A stretch of 64,000 bases of DNA from positions 35,785-99,784 of the forward strand of contig QCPY01000002.1 of assembly GCA_003212375.1 (NCBI GenBank). Direction: 5' to 3'. A program made the position numbers and the translations under genes. Numbering within the stretch: position 1 is the first letter of the stretch; each line of letters opens with the position of its first letter. The notes under the pieces are model-generated. The model was given only the letters and a program-made list of their open reading frames with translations, ran no database searches and was not told the origin of the DNA. Source of the stretch: Prochlorococcus sp. AG-442-N17 (GTDB taxonomy: Bacteria; Cyanobacteriota; Cyanobacteriia; PCC-6307; Cyanobiaceae). Of the stretch, positions 21,611-31,349 are shown piece by piece.

Positions 21611-21650
21611 ACCACATCTCTCCTAAATAGATTATTTGATGGCTAATGAA
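21611..21650 (+). repeat. Copy of dispersed ~50 bp island repeat (PRE1-like)
   Basis: accacatctctcctaaatagattatttgatggctaatgaa. Confidence 0.6.
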
Positions 21651-21724
21651 CTCAGAACTAATGCAAATAAATTTCTTCGAAAAAAGAGATTATTTTCATA
21701 ATAAATTCAAAAAAAATCAGTATA

Positions 21725-21960
21725 TTTACGGATATACAAAAAAAGTTTTTCGTAATAATTTGTATTTGTTAAAAGGGAGGGATTAGAAATGATCGATAGT
21801 CCACCAGAGAAGCTAAATAAATTAACTTAAGTAGCAAACTAAATTATAAAGAATGATCATTCTTTTTAGTGCGTTCTTAATTTAATCATAGACATTACTA
21901 AGCATAAATAAATATAGAGATTGTATCCTACAGTTGGGATTCAATCTCTTATTTATTAGC
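21725..21960 (+). ncRNA. Duplicated microORF/structured element, copy A
   Basis: ACGGATATACAAAAAA, AGGGAGGGATTAGAAATG microORF and terminal hairpin match copy B at 40548-40765. Confidence 0.55.
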
Positions 21961-21973
21961 TTTACTTCAAAAC

Positions 21974-22261
21974 TTATCTCAACTTTATTGTAAATTTGAA
22001 GTAAATAATGAACATCCGATTCAAATTGAACAAAGCGGTGGTCAATACCTCTAAGAATTTAAAAACTTTTTGAAAATACGCTTTATAAATAGATTTTTTC
22101 TTCGAAAAATCTCCCATCAATTCTTTATATTCTTTTCTTGCATATTCAATAGATTCGAATATTGAACTTATAATTACTGGTTTTCTTGGTAATTTATCAA
22201 CACAATAATAAGAAATTTCTATTGCATTAATAATTGAAGAAGAGTTAGAAATTTCATCCAA
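21974..22261 (-). CDS. Small ARKEYK-motif family protein, paralog of 36950-37198
   Basis: INAIEISYYCVDK...ESIEYARKEYKELM. Confidence 0.55.
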   Translation of the reverse strand: MDEISNSSSIINAIEISYYCVDKLPRKPVIISSIFESIEYARKEYKELMGDFSKKKSIYKAYFQKVFKFLEVLTTALFNLNRMFIIYFKFTIKLR

Positions 22262-22307
22262 CCTCTTACAAAATTGATTATTAAATTCTATTAAATATAA
22301 GATCTTT

Positions 22308-22409
22308 TTATCTTAAGTAACTAGATCCTCTATAAGTAAGCTTTATTGTCTTCTCTTCTTGTCTCTTGCAATATACAAATGACTTTCCATTGAAATACAT
22401 GTTTACCAT
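22308..22409 (-). CDS. DUF4278-like microprotein, 33 aa
   Basis: AGGAG SD; MVNMYFNGKSFVYCKRQEEKTIKLTYRGSSYLR. Confidence 0.6.
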   Translation of the reverse strand: MVNMYFNGKSFVYCKRQEEKTIKLTYRGSSYLR

Positions 22410-22542
22410 GATGCAGCTCCTATACTTGCTCAAGTCCCCGTCCTATGACTTGAGTCGTACTGCGGTCTAACTAATGGTAGATCGGACGATTTAGTAGCAT
22501 TAGCTACACTCTATTAATAAAGTAATAATACTTAGTTGTCAA
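22410..22542 (-). promoter_or_regulatory. Promoter plus structured ~98 nt leader of the DUF4278-like microORF
   Basis: Minus strand TTGACA-N17-TATTAA, then stems CTAATG/CATTAG and CTCAAGTC/GACTTGAG. Confidence 0.6.
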
Positions 22543-22711
22543 CCTTTAAAGGCATTAAATTACCCTATACCTTCCTTGATTTGGCTAAAAAAGATATTCG
22601 ATAGAGAAAAGATTCGTACCAAAAAGTTTCAAAAGCTTGGATCTCAATTGGAACTCGAATTATCTATTAACAATGGTAAAGTCAATAAAGAGTGAATAAA
22701 ATAAACAACAA

Positions 22712-23569
22712 ATGAGCAAGGTTAAATTGATTAATAAGATCACATATTATTTTGGTTTGGTTATAAAAAAGCTTAGTTATAAAATTGGTAGATTCTTATC
22801 TTTAATTATTCCAGACCTTATTATTTATGGAATGCAAAAAAAATTGCGTGCAGTTAAATACAAAAATCGAAAAATATTTCATATTGAGGATAAGAGTTGG
22901 ATTACTAGGTACAGGGCAATTAGTTTTGAACAAAAAGAGCCCGAAACCTTAAGGTGGATAGAGAGCTTTGATCAAGATCAATGTCTTCTTGATGTAGGTG
23001 CCAACATCGGTTTATATACAATGTTTGCTTTATTTAAAGGACACGAAGTGATAGCTATAGAACCAGAAGCGCACAATTTTTGCCTACTTAATCGGAATAT
23101 AAAGATTAATAATTTTAGTGATAGAGCGATAAGCTATCCCATCGCTTTAAATGACAAGCTAACAATTTCGCAATTAAATTTAGCAAGTTTTGAATACGGC
23201 TCTGCTTTGCATACATTTGACAGAACAATCAATCAATACGGGGATCAATTCAATCCAATTACGAGGCAAGGTATGATTGGATTTACTATGGATGACCTAA
23301 TTTCATCTTTAAATAAGAGAGTCAATCATATAAAAATTGATGTTGATGGTAATGAATTTCTTGTATTAAAGGGTGGTGAGAAAACCTTCAGGAGTGATTC
23401 ATTACAATCAGTTTTAATAGAATTAGACTACAAACATGTGGAATACAGAAGTTCCGTAGAACTGATTGAGTCATATGGATTTAAACTAAATAATATAGAT
23501 TCAGAATCTAAAAAAGGTATTAAAGGAGATTCTCATTCAACTGCAAATCATATTTTTATGAGAGATTAA
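22712..23569 (+). CDS. FkbM-family methyltransferase
   Basis: CLLDVGANIGLYTMFALFKGHEVIAIEPEAHNFCLLNRNI; IKIDVDGNEFLVLKG. Confidence 0.85.
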   Translation: MSKVKLINKITYYFGLVIKKLSYKIGRFLSLIIPDLIIYGMQKKLRAVKYKNRKIFHIEDKSWITRYRAISFEQKEPETLRWIESFDQDQCLLDVGANIGLYTMFALFKGHEVIAIEPEAHNFCLLNRNIKINNFSDRAISYPIALNDKLTISQLNLASFEYGSALHTFDRTINQYGDQFNPITRQGMIGFTMDDLISSLNKRVNHIKIDVDGNEFLVLKGGEKTFRSDSLQSVLIELDYKHVEYRSSVELIESYGFKLNNIDSESKKGIKGDSHSTANHIFMRD

Positions 23570-24361
23570 TTGATGTCATTATTTTTTCCTATTCTAAAGA
23601 GTAATGAAATTTATAAAGGAAGTACGGTAGTACACAATTTTCCCCCTAATGATGTTCAAAAAGTTGTAGAAAAGTCAAGATATTTAAATCTTATTTGGAT
23701 GGATGTTAATTGTTGGAAGACGAAATTAATTACTAAAATCAGACCTTTAGAATCTAAAGAAGTTTTTTACGACTTAATAAAACCAAAGGCAAGCCATAAT
23801 GATCTATTAATAATGTGTATTACAGATGAGCCCCTGCCGCCTATCATGGCTTCTTTGCCTAAACATACACTCCCGACAACTACACCTCTCTGGAGATCAA
23901 CAGTTTGTATTTACAGAAATAACTCCTCTGCAAGTTATCAAGGAGAAATAGTACCTTTTCCAGAAAATGGGACTCTTTTATCTTTCATACCTTTTATGCA
24001 AAAAACAATAAATACAAATAATTACCTTATCTTTCTGAATCTCGAATCAAAACCTAACTCAAGGAAAGGTTCACTAAAATTTTCTACAGTCAACAAGCCA
24101 GAAATTATTATTAAAGATGCTGAAATAAACTCAAATAGTTGCAATTTTATAGATCTTAATAGCCTTAATATTGATAATGATGAACTATTAGTTTGTTACA
24201 CCAAAAGTATGTCTGGGATACCATTATTCTTATCATTTTCTGATGAAGATAGCCCAATGAGTCTTGAGCATACACATCCTCCTGCTTCATTTGTTATTCA
24301 TGGTAATAAAAATAATTTACAAAAGATCATAAAAGAAAACTGGTTTAATTTACTCTCTTAA
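23570..24361 (+). CDS. Unknown protein in FkbM operon
   Basis: 263 aa, immediately follows FkbM stop. Confidence 0.7.
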   Translation: MMSLFFPILKSNEIYKGSTVVHNFPPNDVQKVVEKSRYLNLIWMDVNCWKTKLITKIRPLESKEVFYDLIKPKASHNDLLIMCITDEPLPPIMASLPKHTLPTTTPLWRSTVCIYRNNSSASYQGEIVPFPENGTLLSFIPFMQKTINTNNYLIFLNLESKPNSRKGSLKFSTVNKPEIIIKDAEINSNSCNFIDLNSLNIDNDELLVCYTKSMSGIPLFLSFSDEDSPMSLEHTHPPASFVIHGNKNNLQKIIKENWFNLLS

Positions 24362-25209
24362 TGATTACTAATCGTATATTAAAAGCACTTAAAAACCCAG
24401 AAAAAATTGTCCCGTATATCAGAAACAGATATGCGCCAATTGTCGCTGTAAATCCAATGGATAGAAAATGCACTTTTAGTGATTTATTTATTTGGAGATG
24501 TGGTAATGAATGGAAGACTATGTACGATTTGTTCCCTTACATTAGATTATTAAATAAAAAAGAGGTTCTCTCTACTATTGAAACCTGTAAGTGTCGTTTA
24601 GTAATTCTCTCTAATAATGGAAACTTTTTAAAAGAAACTGAAATCAAATTTGAGCCTACAAAAAAAAATCTATTAAACCTTGCTGATTATATTCCTTCTT
24701 CTATGTCTTCAAACCAATACGGAACATTTATGATATTTCATGAAAATATACCAAGAAAAGAAATTTTAGGTGGAGGATATTTAACAGAAAGAGGCTATGC
24801 AAGTTATGGGTTTGGAGGCAGTAGTACTTTAAGCTACGTCCATGGAAATTTGGATGCAGTATCAGGTAAATTTTGTAGTAGAGGAATTGAAGAACTTACA
24901 TTTTTTAAAAGTACTTTTTTTAAACGGTCTTTTCAACTACAGTATTTATTCACCCCTGGAAATAGCTATGAAATAGCTATTACTAATCCAACAAGTAAAA
25001 GCCATAAAATATCTATTAACTTCTTTAATAACCAGGGAGAGAAGTTTAAGACTATTGAAAAAAAGCTTTCTAATCTTGGAGTAATAATTGTTCAATTACC
25101 TAGTTGCGAATCTAATTTCATAATTTCTATCACAAGTAATTTACCACTAGCTCGCCCTCTAATTTTTAAATCAAGAAATCAAAAATTCTTAGATGTTTTT
25201 CATGGTTAA
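24361..25209 (+). CDS. Unknown protein in FkbM operon
   Basis: 282 aa, 1-nt TAATG overlap with previous gene. Confidence 0.7.
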   Translation: MITNRILKALKNPEKIVPYIRNRYAPIVAVNPMDRKCTFSDLFIWRCGNEWKTMYDLFPYIRLLNKKEVLSTIETCKCRLVILSNNGNFLKETEIKFEPTKKNLLNLADYIPSSMSSNQYGTFMIFHENIPRKEILGGGYLTERGYASYGFGGSSTLSYVHGNLDAVSGKFCSRGIEELTFFKSTFFKRSFQLQYLFTPGNSYEIAITNPTSKSHKISINFFNNQGEKFKTIEKKLSNLGVIIVQLPSCESNFIISITSNLPLARPLIFKSRNQKFLDVFHG

Positions 25210-25670
25210 TGGGCATTAGATAGCAGTTCTGTTCAAATTAATTCAATTGTTTTGATTGGTTGATATATGAGTTTTGTATATTGCTATTACTAACCTAATA
25301 AGGTTATCTAGATTAGTTACTAGATCCTTTTTGGAGAAAGCTTTAGTTAACTTCTTTTACTGGTTATTAATAAGATCAGCCTTGTCACATTACGGCGAAT
25401 CATTGGTACCATTAGAAGTCTCATCTAATTCAATTAAACCTTTTTCTTAAATTTCTAAAATTAGTTTATAGCAAGGATTTAATACTAAGATCCTAAGCTT
25501 AGTTAAACTAGCTTTAATAATTACGAATTCTATTGATAAATGGAGAAAATTTTTAGCTAATTAAGAATAAAATTTTTAAGCAATAATAAGTTTTCAAAGA
25601 TTAATATTTTTCAATCAAAACTTTATTCAAATTTTTATTGATTAAAAATAGATCACAAATTTGAGGAAAA

Positions 25671-25817
25671 TTATTTAGCTCTTTTTAAATAGAGATTCTT
25701 AGTATTTGCCTGATCTGATGTAAAAAACAAGACTAATATTATTCCAACTAAAAAAGAAAATACTAATGCCACTTCCAAAACTTGAATCATCCCGCCAGGA
25801 AGATAGTTTAAAAACAT
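25671..25817 (-). CDS. Small membrane protein, 48 aa
   Basis: MFLNYLPGGMIQVLEVALVFSFLVGIILVLFFTSDQANTKNLYLKRAK; preferred over 25699-25899. Confidence 0.5.
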   Translation of the reverse strand: MFLNYLPGGMIQVLEVALVFSFLVGIILVLFFTSDQANTKNLYLKRAK

Positions 25818-26029
25818 AATCAATTAGATCTCTTATTTCAAAAGTAGCAAATTTTACGATTTGGGGCATTATAGTTATCGTTAATTTTTTTAATATCAAA
25901 GTACATTATATTCCTTAATTTACTGGTCAACTAACACATTAGCTATAGTGACCTCTGCTTTATATCCATCTAGAAGAGTCTCATCGTGACCTTTGATTTA
26001 GCAAATGTTCCTGAGAAATATATGAAATT

Positions 26030-26326
26030 TTATATTTTTTCAATTGGTGCCATTGTTAATCCCCTGATTACAAGTTGCTCGTGATAAAGCTCTGCTTGCT
26101 CAAGATTTCCTCTCCATACTTCCGCCGAATCTGACTTATCTACCTCAATAGCAAGATCCCAAGATCTTTTTTGACTCATTCCTGGAATAATTGTTAAAAG
26201 GCAATTTGCTACATGCTCAAACGTATTGAAATTATCATTTAAGACTATTACTCGTGCTTCTGGATATTTTGCTTTTTTTGTCTTTGGTTCTAAGACTGTA
26301 TTAGGTGAAGTGGTAGAAAATTCCAT
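26030..26326 (-). CDS. clpS: ClpS adaptor protein
   Basis: ARVIVLNDNFNTFEHVANCLLTIIPGMSQKRSWDLAIEVDKSDSAEVWRGNLEQAELYHEQLVIRGLTMAP. Confidence 0.9.
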   Translation of the reverse strand: MEFSTTSPNTVLEPKTKKAKYPEARVIVLNDNFNTFEHVANCLLTIIPGMSQKRSWDLAIEVDKSDSAEVWRGNLEQAELYHEQLVIRGLTMAPIEKI

Positions 26327-26789
26327 TTTTTCAATTGTTGTTGATTTTGTTCTGAGTCAATATTTTTTGATAATGTTTATAGAGATCAATTTCATCTTGA
26401 TATTCACTAGCTAAACCAAGATTAAGTCGTGCTAAAAGCATTATCCTTTAATTCCTGTAGTACTAAATTGGAATCATTATTGTTGCTGGTGATCTAATAC
26501 TAACTATTTAAGTTTAAGTTTTAGTTTTCTGGAAAGTCTTTGGAGAGCAGTCCAATTTGCGTTTTTCCATTGGATTAATATAACCAGTTGTTACTTTTTA
26601 TTAGGAGTCAAGTTATATTTCTTTAAAAGTTTACCTAGTGCTATTGAGTTAATAAAGTTATAAGTAGTCATTTTTAAAACTTTAATTTAAAAACTTTTTC
26701 ATAGTCTTATAAAATTTAAAAGATTTTTTTCTGGTATTTGTAAAAAGAACAACAAGTTTCATTCAAAAAATATTATTACAATAATAAAT

Positions 26790-27023
26790 ATGAATAAAAT
26801 TATGCCTCAAAATCCCTTCCATCTTTATTGGAATAAAGGTTGGTCCTTTCTCTTTTATCTTGAGGGAGGTACTCCTAAAATTGAAGCTAGTGGATTTGGC
26901 ATCGCTATGACTACAGATATTAAGAAGGGAGAATCACCTTCACAAACAGCAGATAGATTAGTTTTTAAAGAGCAACAGAATAGAAAATCAAGATACTATT
27001 CATGGATAAGATCAATAAATTAA
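26790..27023 (+). CDS. Hypothetical protein
   Basis: ORF track, 77 aa. Confidence 0.5.
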   Translation: MNKIMPQNPFHLYWNKGWSFLFYLEGGTPKIEASGFGIAMTTDIKKGESPSQTADRLVFKEQQNRKSRYYSWIRSIN

Positions 27024-27035
27024 TCCTTTTCTACA

Positions 27036-27167
27036 ATGAAAACTCCAGACAGTCAAAAAAAAGCTATTGATGAAATAGTGCAAATAATTCAAGATTTTCA
27101 ATATAATGATGAACTTAGTGACAAATATAAAAGAGAAATTTTAGACCAAGATAAAATATATGAGTGA
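27036..27167 (+). CDS. Small hypothetical protein, 43 aa
   Basis: MKTPDSQKKAIDEIVQIIQDFQYNDELSDKYKREILDQDKIYE; overlaps next ORF. Confidence 0.5.
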   Translation: MKTPDSQKKAIDEIVQIIQDFQYNDELSDKYKREILDQDKIYE

Positions 27168-27396
27168 AGCACATTGGCCAATAATTTCTAATAGATCAGA
27201 AGTTAAAAGATTTATTAATAACGATAAGAGTATTGAAGGCTTCTTCAAGAATATGTTTATTGAACCGAACAATAGTTCGATTATCAGGAAAAGAATCTCC
27301 ATTAATGACAAAAAAATTTTATTGGAAATAGATATGGCTAGGAAAATTAATAAAGGATTACTCTCTAAAGGTTGGAGAAAAACTAAAGTAGTTTAG
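27160..27396 (+). CDS. Small GWRKT-motif protein
   Basis: C-terminal ARKINKGLLSKGWRKTKVV resembles 36950-37198. Confidence 0.5.
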   Translation: MSEAHWPIISNRSEVKRFINNDKSIEGFFKNMFIEPNNSSIIRKRISINDKKILLEIDMARKINKGLLSKGWRKTKVV

Positions 27397-28309
27397 CAAG
27401 TTGTTTGTAGTTGAAAAATGTTCTAAAAACCGTTCTTAAAACTGTTCTAACAAAAAATTTCTCATTTCAAACCTAATTTTAAATCTTAAATGCAGGGGGT
27501 TATCTATGACTTATCCAGCGATCCAAAAGAATATCTTAAACATTTCAGTAAAACATGAGAGTGCATGTTCCATTTTTATGGAGAAAAGAGATAGAAACAT
27601 TTCAGAGAGAATAGAACTAGTTATTTGATGCGGTTGTTATAAGCGAGGGGAATATATTTTACTTAAGAAACAAACTCCAAATTTATAAACTTTGAATTTC
27701 AGTTTTAAATATGAGTAAATACATTTGCTTTGATAAATAATGAGAAAAAATTGCTCGTCATCAACTTCAGCAGATATCAAAATTAAAAAACATGCAAGAC
27801 TAATATTTGAAATAAAAGCAATGTAAAGATGAAGAACCTGTTATCTATCCATTAACTGGTAGCCCCTCCAATTACAACGAAGATTATTAACTAATTTGTT
27901 AACTAAAGGTTTTACAATATTAATAAGAATCGGAGCGCTAACGGCAACCAAAGACATAGTAGTAGCATTAGTAATAGAGAAATAGCATGGACATTTGGAA
28001 TGTAATGCTCCTTATAAATTTGCGTCTTCATAATCTATTTAGCTTTCTTAAGTTTGAATTCTCTTCTGACCAAAAGTCCTATTACAACAACACACATATT
28101 CATTAGAAAAACGTCTAATGGCATTTAAAAAAAGTCTCTACTTAATTAATAGCAAGAATATAAATGATTGAATCAAGAAAAGTACATAAATATTCAGGGA
28201 GAGTAATTACGGGTTAAAAAGCGAGGATTAAAAAGTTTAATCTAATACTGACAAATATTTAAAAAATCAATACCATAAATTTATATATATATTTTAGGAA
28301 TTCAAATTC

Positions 28310-28738
28310 ATGATTAAGAATCTATTAATAGCATTAGCATTTTCGTTGATGCTTATCAACCCAAGCATTTCTATAGCTGCAGAATCTTCTGTAGATGTAC
28401 AAGAAGTTTTTGTAGGTTCTGAGACTATGGATGGAGATGCTCTTAAATATCCAAAAGGCAAAGCGGAAATAAGATTACAACGAGTCGAGCTAGCTGAGGG
28501 AGGAATAGTCCCGCTTCACTCCCATCCAATCCCATTATTAGGTAATGTTGAGCAGGGTACTATTATTGTCAAAAGAGAAGGGATGGAAGATATCACCTAT
28601 TCAGAAGGTGATTCTTTTATAGTTGGACCAAAGACACCAAAACACACAATGGGTAACGCTAAAAGTGATAAGGCAGTTGTTTGGTTTGCGGCAATAGGAG
28701 CAAAAGATGTTCCAATTCTTATTCCCGCCGAAGGATAG
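28310..28738 (+). CDS. Secreted cupin-domain protein
   Basis: Signal peptide; VPLHSHPIPLLGNVEQGTIIVKREG...HTMGN. Confidence 0.8.
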   Translation: MIKNLLIALAFSLMLINPSISIAAESSVDVQEVFVGSETMDGDALKYPKGKAEIRLQRVELAEGGIVPLHSHPIPLLGNVEQGTIIVKREGMEDITYSEGDSFIVGPKTPKHTMGNAKSDKAVVWFAAIGAKDVPILIPAEG

Positions 28739-28763
28739 TTATAACTTTAAATCAATTTATTTT

Positions 28764-28806
28764 ATTGACAGTTGATCTAAAGTAGAGGGATCAAACCCTC
28801 TTTTAA
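28764..28806 (+). promoter_or_regulatory. Island promoter-leader cassette, copy 1
   Basis: attgacagttgatctaaagtagagggatcaaaccctcttttaa before ATG at 28807. Confidence 0.55.
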
Positions 28807-28962
28807 ATGGCAAATCTAGATCAAAAAACGATATTAATAGAAAAGGCTTATAAAGAAATTAAAGAAATTTGTACTAAATTCCAAGACGAATCTGGAGCTT
28901 CAGATATGGAAATAAAAACTTTATCAAGAGAACTTTCTAGGGTTTTGGAAAAAGAAAATTAA
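28807..28962 (+). CDS. Small hypothetical protein, 51 aa
   Basis: MANLDQKTILIEKAYKEIKEICTKFQDESGASDMEIKTLSRELSRVLEKEN. Confidence 0.55.
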   Translation: MANLDQKTILIEKAYKEIKEICTKFQDESGASDMEIKTLSRELSRVLEKEN

Positions 28963-29076
28963 ATGGAATTACTACATCAAATATTTCCTCCTTGGCATAT
29001 TTATCTAGATGTTTTTCTTATTGGTATTGGTTTATATGTTTACCTAAGAATTACTAAAAAAATAAATACAAAATAA
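28963..29076 (+). CDS. Small membrane protein, 37 aa
   Basis: MELLHQIFPPWHIYLDVFLIGIGLYVYLRITKKINTK. Confidence 0.5.
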   Translation: MELLHQIFPPWHIYLDVFLIGIGLYVYLRITKKINTK

Positions 29077-29226
29077 ATGTATCGCTTTCTACTCCCACCA
29101 CTTTTCAAAGTATTCAATAAAAGTACTTTCTTTTCATCACTGAATCAAAATAACTGCCCTGTTTTAGACACTGAAGATATTAAAAAGCAAGAACAAAAAA
29201 AAGCTATTGAAAAATTATACCCATAA
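29077..29226 (+). CDS. Small hypothetical protein, 49 aa
   Basis: MYRFLLPPLFKVFNKSTFFSSLNQNNCPVLDTEDIKKQEQKKAIEKLYP. Confidence 0.45.
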   Translation: MYRFLLPPLFKVFNKSTFFSSLNQNNCPVLDTEDIKKQEQKKAIEKLYP

Positions 29227-29275
29227 ACCTTAATTAGAAATTTCTTAGGTCATTTTTGCTTTATAAGACGTTCCA

Positions 29276-29335
29276 GTTTGCCCTGTGCCTCCGATCACTT
29301 TCCTAAAAAGAAACTTTAATGGATAATAAATTTAT
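29276..29335 (+). repeat. Dispersed island repeat copy (PRE1-like)
   Basis: gtttgccctgtgcctccgatcactttcctaaaaagaaactttaatggataataaatttat. Confidence 0.75.
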
Positions 29336-29514
29336 GAAAAAAGGTTTTGGTAACTCTTCACAAAAGTCCAAAAAATCGCTGAAATCCATTACTAATAATA
29401 GTTAGCAAATAAATAATATTTCTAGATTGGATTTCAAAAAAATTTTAACCGCTTTATTCAGAATATGCTCAAAAAAATTTCGATGATAATAAATAAATGA
29501 AATCTGATAAACAT

Positions 29515-30738
29515 CTAGTTAAATAAAAGTTTTTTTAAATATGAAAAGTTTGATAATTCTAAAGCAGTATAATTTTCAGAAGAAATTCTTATCAATATTA
29601 AAGACAATATATTTTTTATTACATTAATTTTTTTTGTATGATTGAAAGTCTTTAAATCAAAAGAAAAATTAATTTGACATATTCTATGAGAGTCGCATAT
29701 CGGAATACACATTTCTTTTCCTATTGAAATAAATTGATCAATGGAATAGGACATGAATTCATCACTAGGAATATCTGGTAAAGTAAAATCTTCAAGAATT
29801 CCTTTTTTATATGGAATGAAAATAATAATATTTGATTTTAAATATGAAAAACTCTCATAATCAAATTTTGTTATTGAATTATCTAAAGTTTTTAAGACAA
29901 TATCCTTAGTATTTATTCCTGAAACTTGAAACAAATAATCTCCTCCAATGCCAAAACCTCCTACTCTTGGTGACATGTCAATAATTCTTGGAACCGGGTC
30001 TTGTTCTTCAACAATAAATTCTAAATGTATGAAAAATTTTTTTGAATTAGAGAATTGATGTAAAAAACTTTTAATTTTTTTACTTATATACTCAATATAT
30101 GAGTGATATTTATCTTTATCTAAATCTAGTGAATAAATAATATTACAACTATATTGATTCATTAACCTCCTCGATAAGAGCCAAGGATAAAAATGCGAGC
30201 CATTAACAAACCCCTCTAACGAATATTCCTTTCCTATATACTTTTGCTGAAAAAAATTATTATTATCTATATTACTTAAATCATTCTTTAAGATAACATC
30301 AGAAATCCCTCTGCTTCCAGAACCTAAACGTGGCTTTTTAATAAATTTAATTTTTTTAGTAAAGTTATAATCAATCTCTGTAAAAACATTTTCACCTAAA
30401 AATGACAAATATAAAAACTTATCGATTAATAAATATAATAATTCATTATCTGGTAAGAGTAATAGTTCAATTTGCTTATAATTGACTTTTAGTTCGTATG
30501 CTATTTTTATGGCAAAATCTGAACACCAAGATATAAAATAAAAAACACTAAAACATTCTTTTTTAATTATGAATTTTATATCATCTGAAGAAAAGATTTT
30601 AAAACCATGATTTGCCAAATAACATTTTGGATCATCATCTACGATAAATAAATTTGAATTAGACGTTAAATTATTAGTTATTAAGTTCGCAAAATCTAAA
30701 GAAAATTTAGATCCTGGAGATAAAATATAATTTATCAC
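29515..30738 (-). CDS. ATP-grasp family ligase
   Basis: FIKKPRLGSGSRGISDVIL; KYIGKEYSLEGFVNG; RIIDMSPRVGGFGIGG; GTG start overlapping upstream stop. Confidence 0.75.
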   Translation of the reverse strand: MINYILSPGSKFSLDFANLITNNLTSNSNLFIVDDDPKCYLANHGFKIFSSDDIKFIIKKECFSVFYFISWCSDFAIKIAYELKVNYKQIELLLLPDNELLYLLIDKFLYLSFLGENVFTEIDYNFTKKIKFIKKPRLGSGSRGISDVILKNDLSNIDNNNFFQQKYIGKEYSLEGFVNGSHFYPWLLSRRLMNQYSCNIIYSLDLDKDKYHSYIEYISKKIKSFLHQFSNSKKFFIHLEFIVEEQDPVPRIIDMSPRVGGFGIGGDYLFQVSGINTKDIVLKTLDNSITKFDYESFSYLKSNIIIFIPYKKGILEDFTLPDIPSDEFMSYSIDQFISIGKEMCIPICDSHRICQINFSFDLKTFNHTKKINVIKNILSLILIRISSENYTALELSNFSYLKKLLFN

Positions 30739-31349
30739 TTTATTATTGTAATAGTCTTTTCATACAAATATTTATTTTTAGATATGATTATCCTACTAGA
30801 GATAGGTTCAAATAATCCAATAATATCTGATAATTCTGAATAGAAATATTTTTCCTCTTCATAGTCAACATCTTTAGTTAATAAATTAAAAGCCATGGCT
30901 TTTGAACAGACCCTATATAAAGAGACAAGCAAATTATCTCTATAATCCTTAGTAACAAAACTACTACTTAATAAACCTGATGCTACACAATAATCATAAG
31001 AATTTTCCTCTAAATTGGTTGGGAAATCATCTTGACTATGCATAAAACTACAAGTATCGATGTTATCAAATCTTTTTATGGCATACTCTATAAAATTCAA
31101 ATTAACATCACATCCTAAATATTCAAAAGTATTAATCGATCTCATATCATTTAAATAATTAAATAAATCTCCTCTACCACATCCAAGATCTAGCAATGTA
31201 AAATACTCTTTAAATTGAAAATAGTTTATAAGTTCTTGAAAACGAATTTCTTGCTTTCCGCTAGCCCAACCAATAGATTTTAATGAATTTATTCCATATT
31301 TTTCTATTAATCGATCATAGTGATCTGATATAGATTGGTGGCTACTCAT
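30735..31349 (-). CDS. SAM-dependent methyltransferase
   Basis: FTLLDLGCGRGDLFNYL; YDYCVASGLL. Confidence 0.85.
   Translation of the reverse strand: MSSHQSISDHYDRLIEKYGINSLKSIGWASGKQEIRFQELINYFQFKEYFTLLDLGCGRGDLFNYLNDMRSINTFEYLGCDVNLNFIEYAIKRFDNIDTCSFMHSQDDFPTNLEENSYDYCVASGLLSSSFVTKDYRDNLLVSLYRVCSKAMAFNLLTKDVDYEEEKYFYSELSDIIGLFEPISSRIIISKNKYLYEKTITIIK

Noticed and set aside
22429-22512. GC-rich hairpins considered as a tRNA or tRNA fragment
   Set aside because: No acceptor/TpsiC architecture; better explained as an mRNA leader
29480-29500. gatgataataaataaatg as another repeat copy
   Set aside because: Too short and degenerate to separate from AT-rich background
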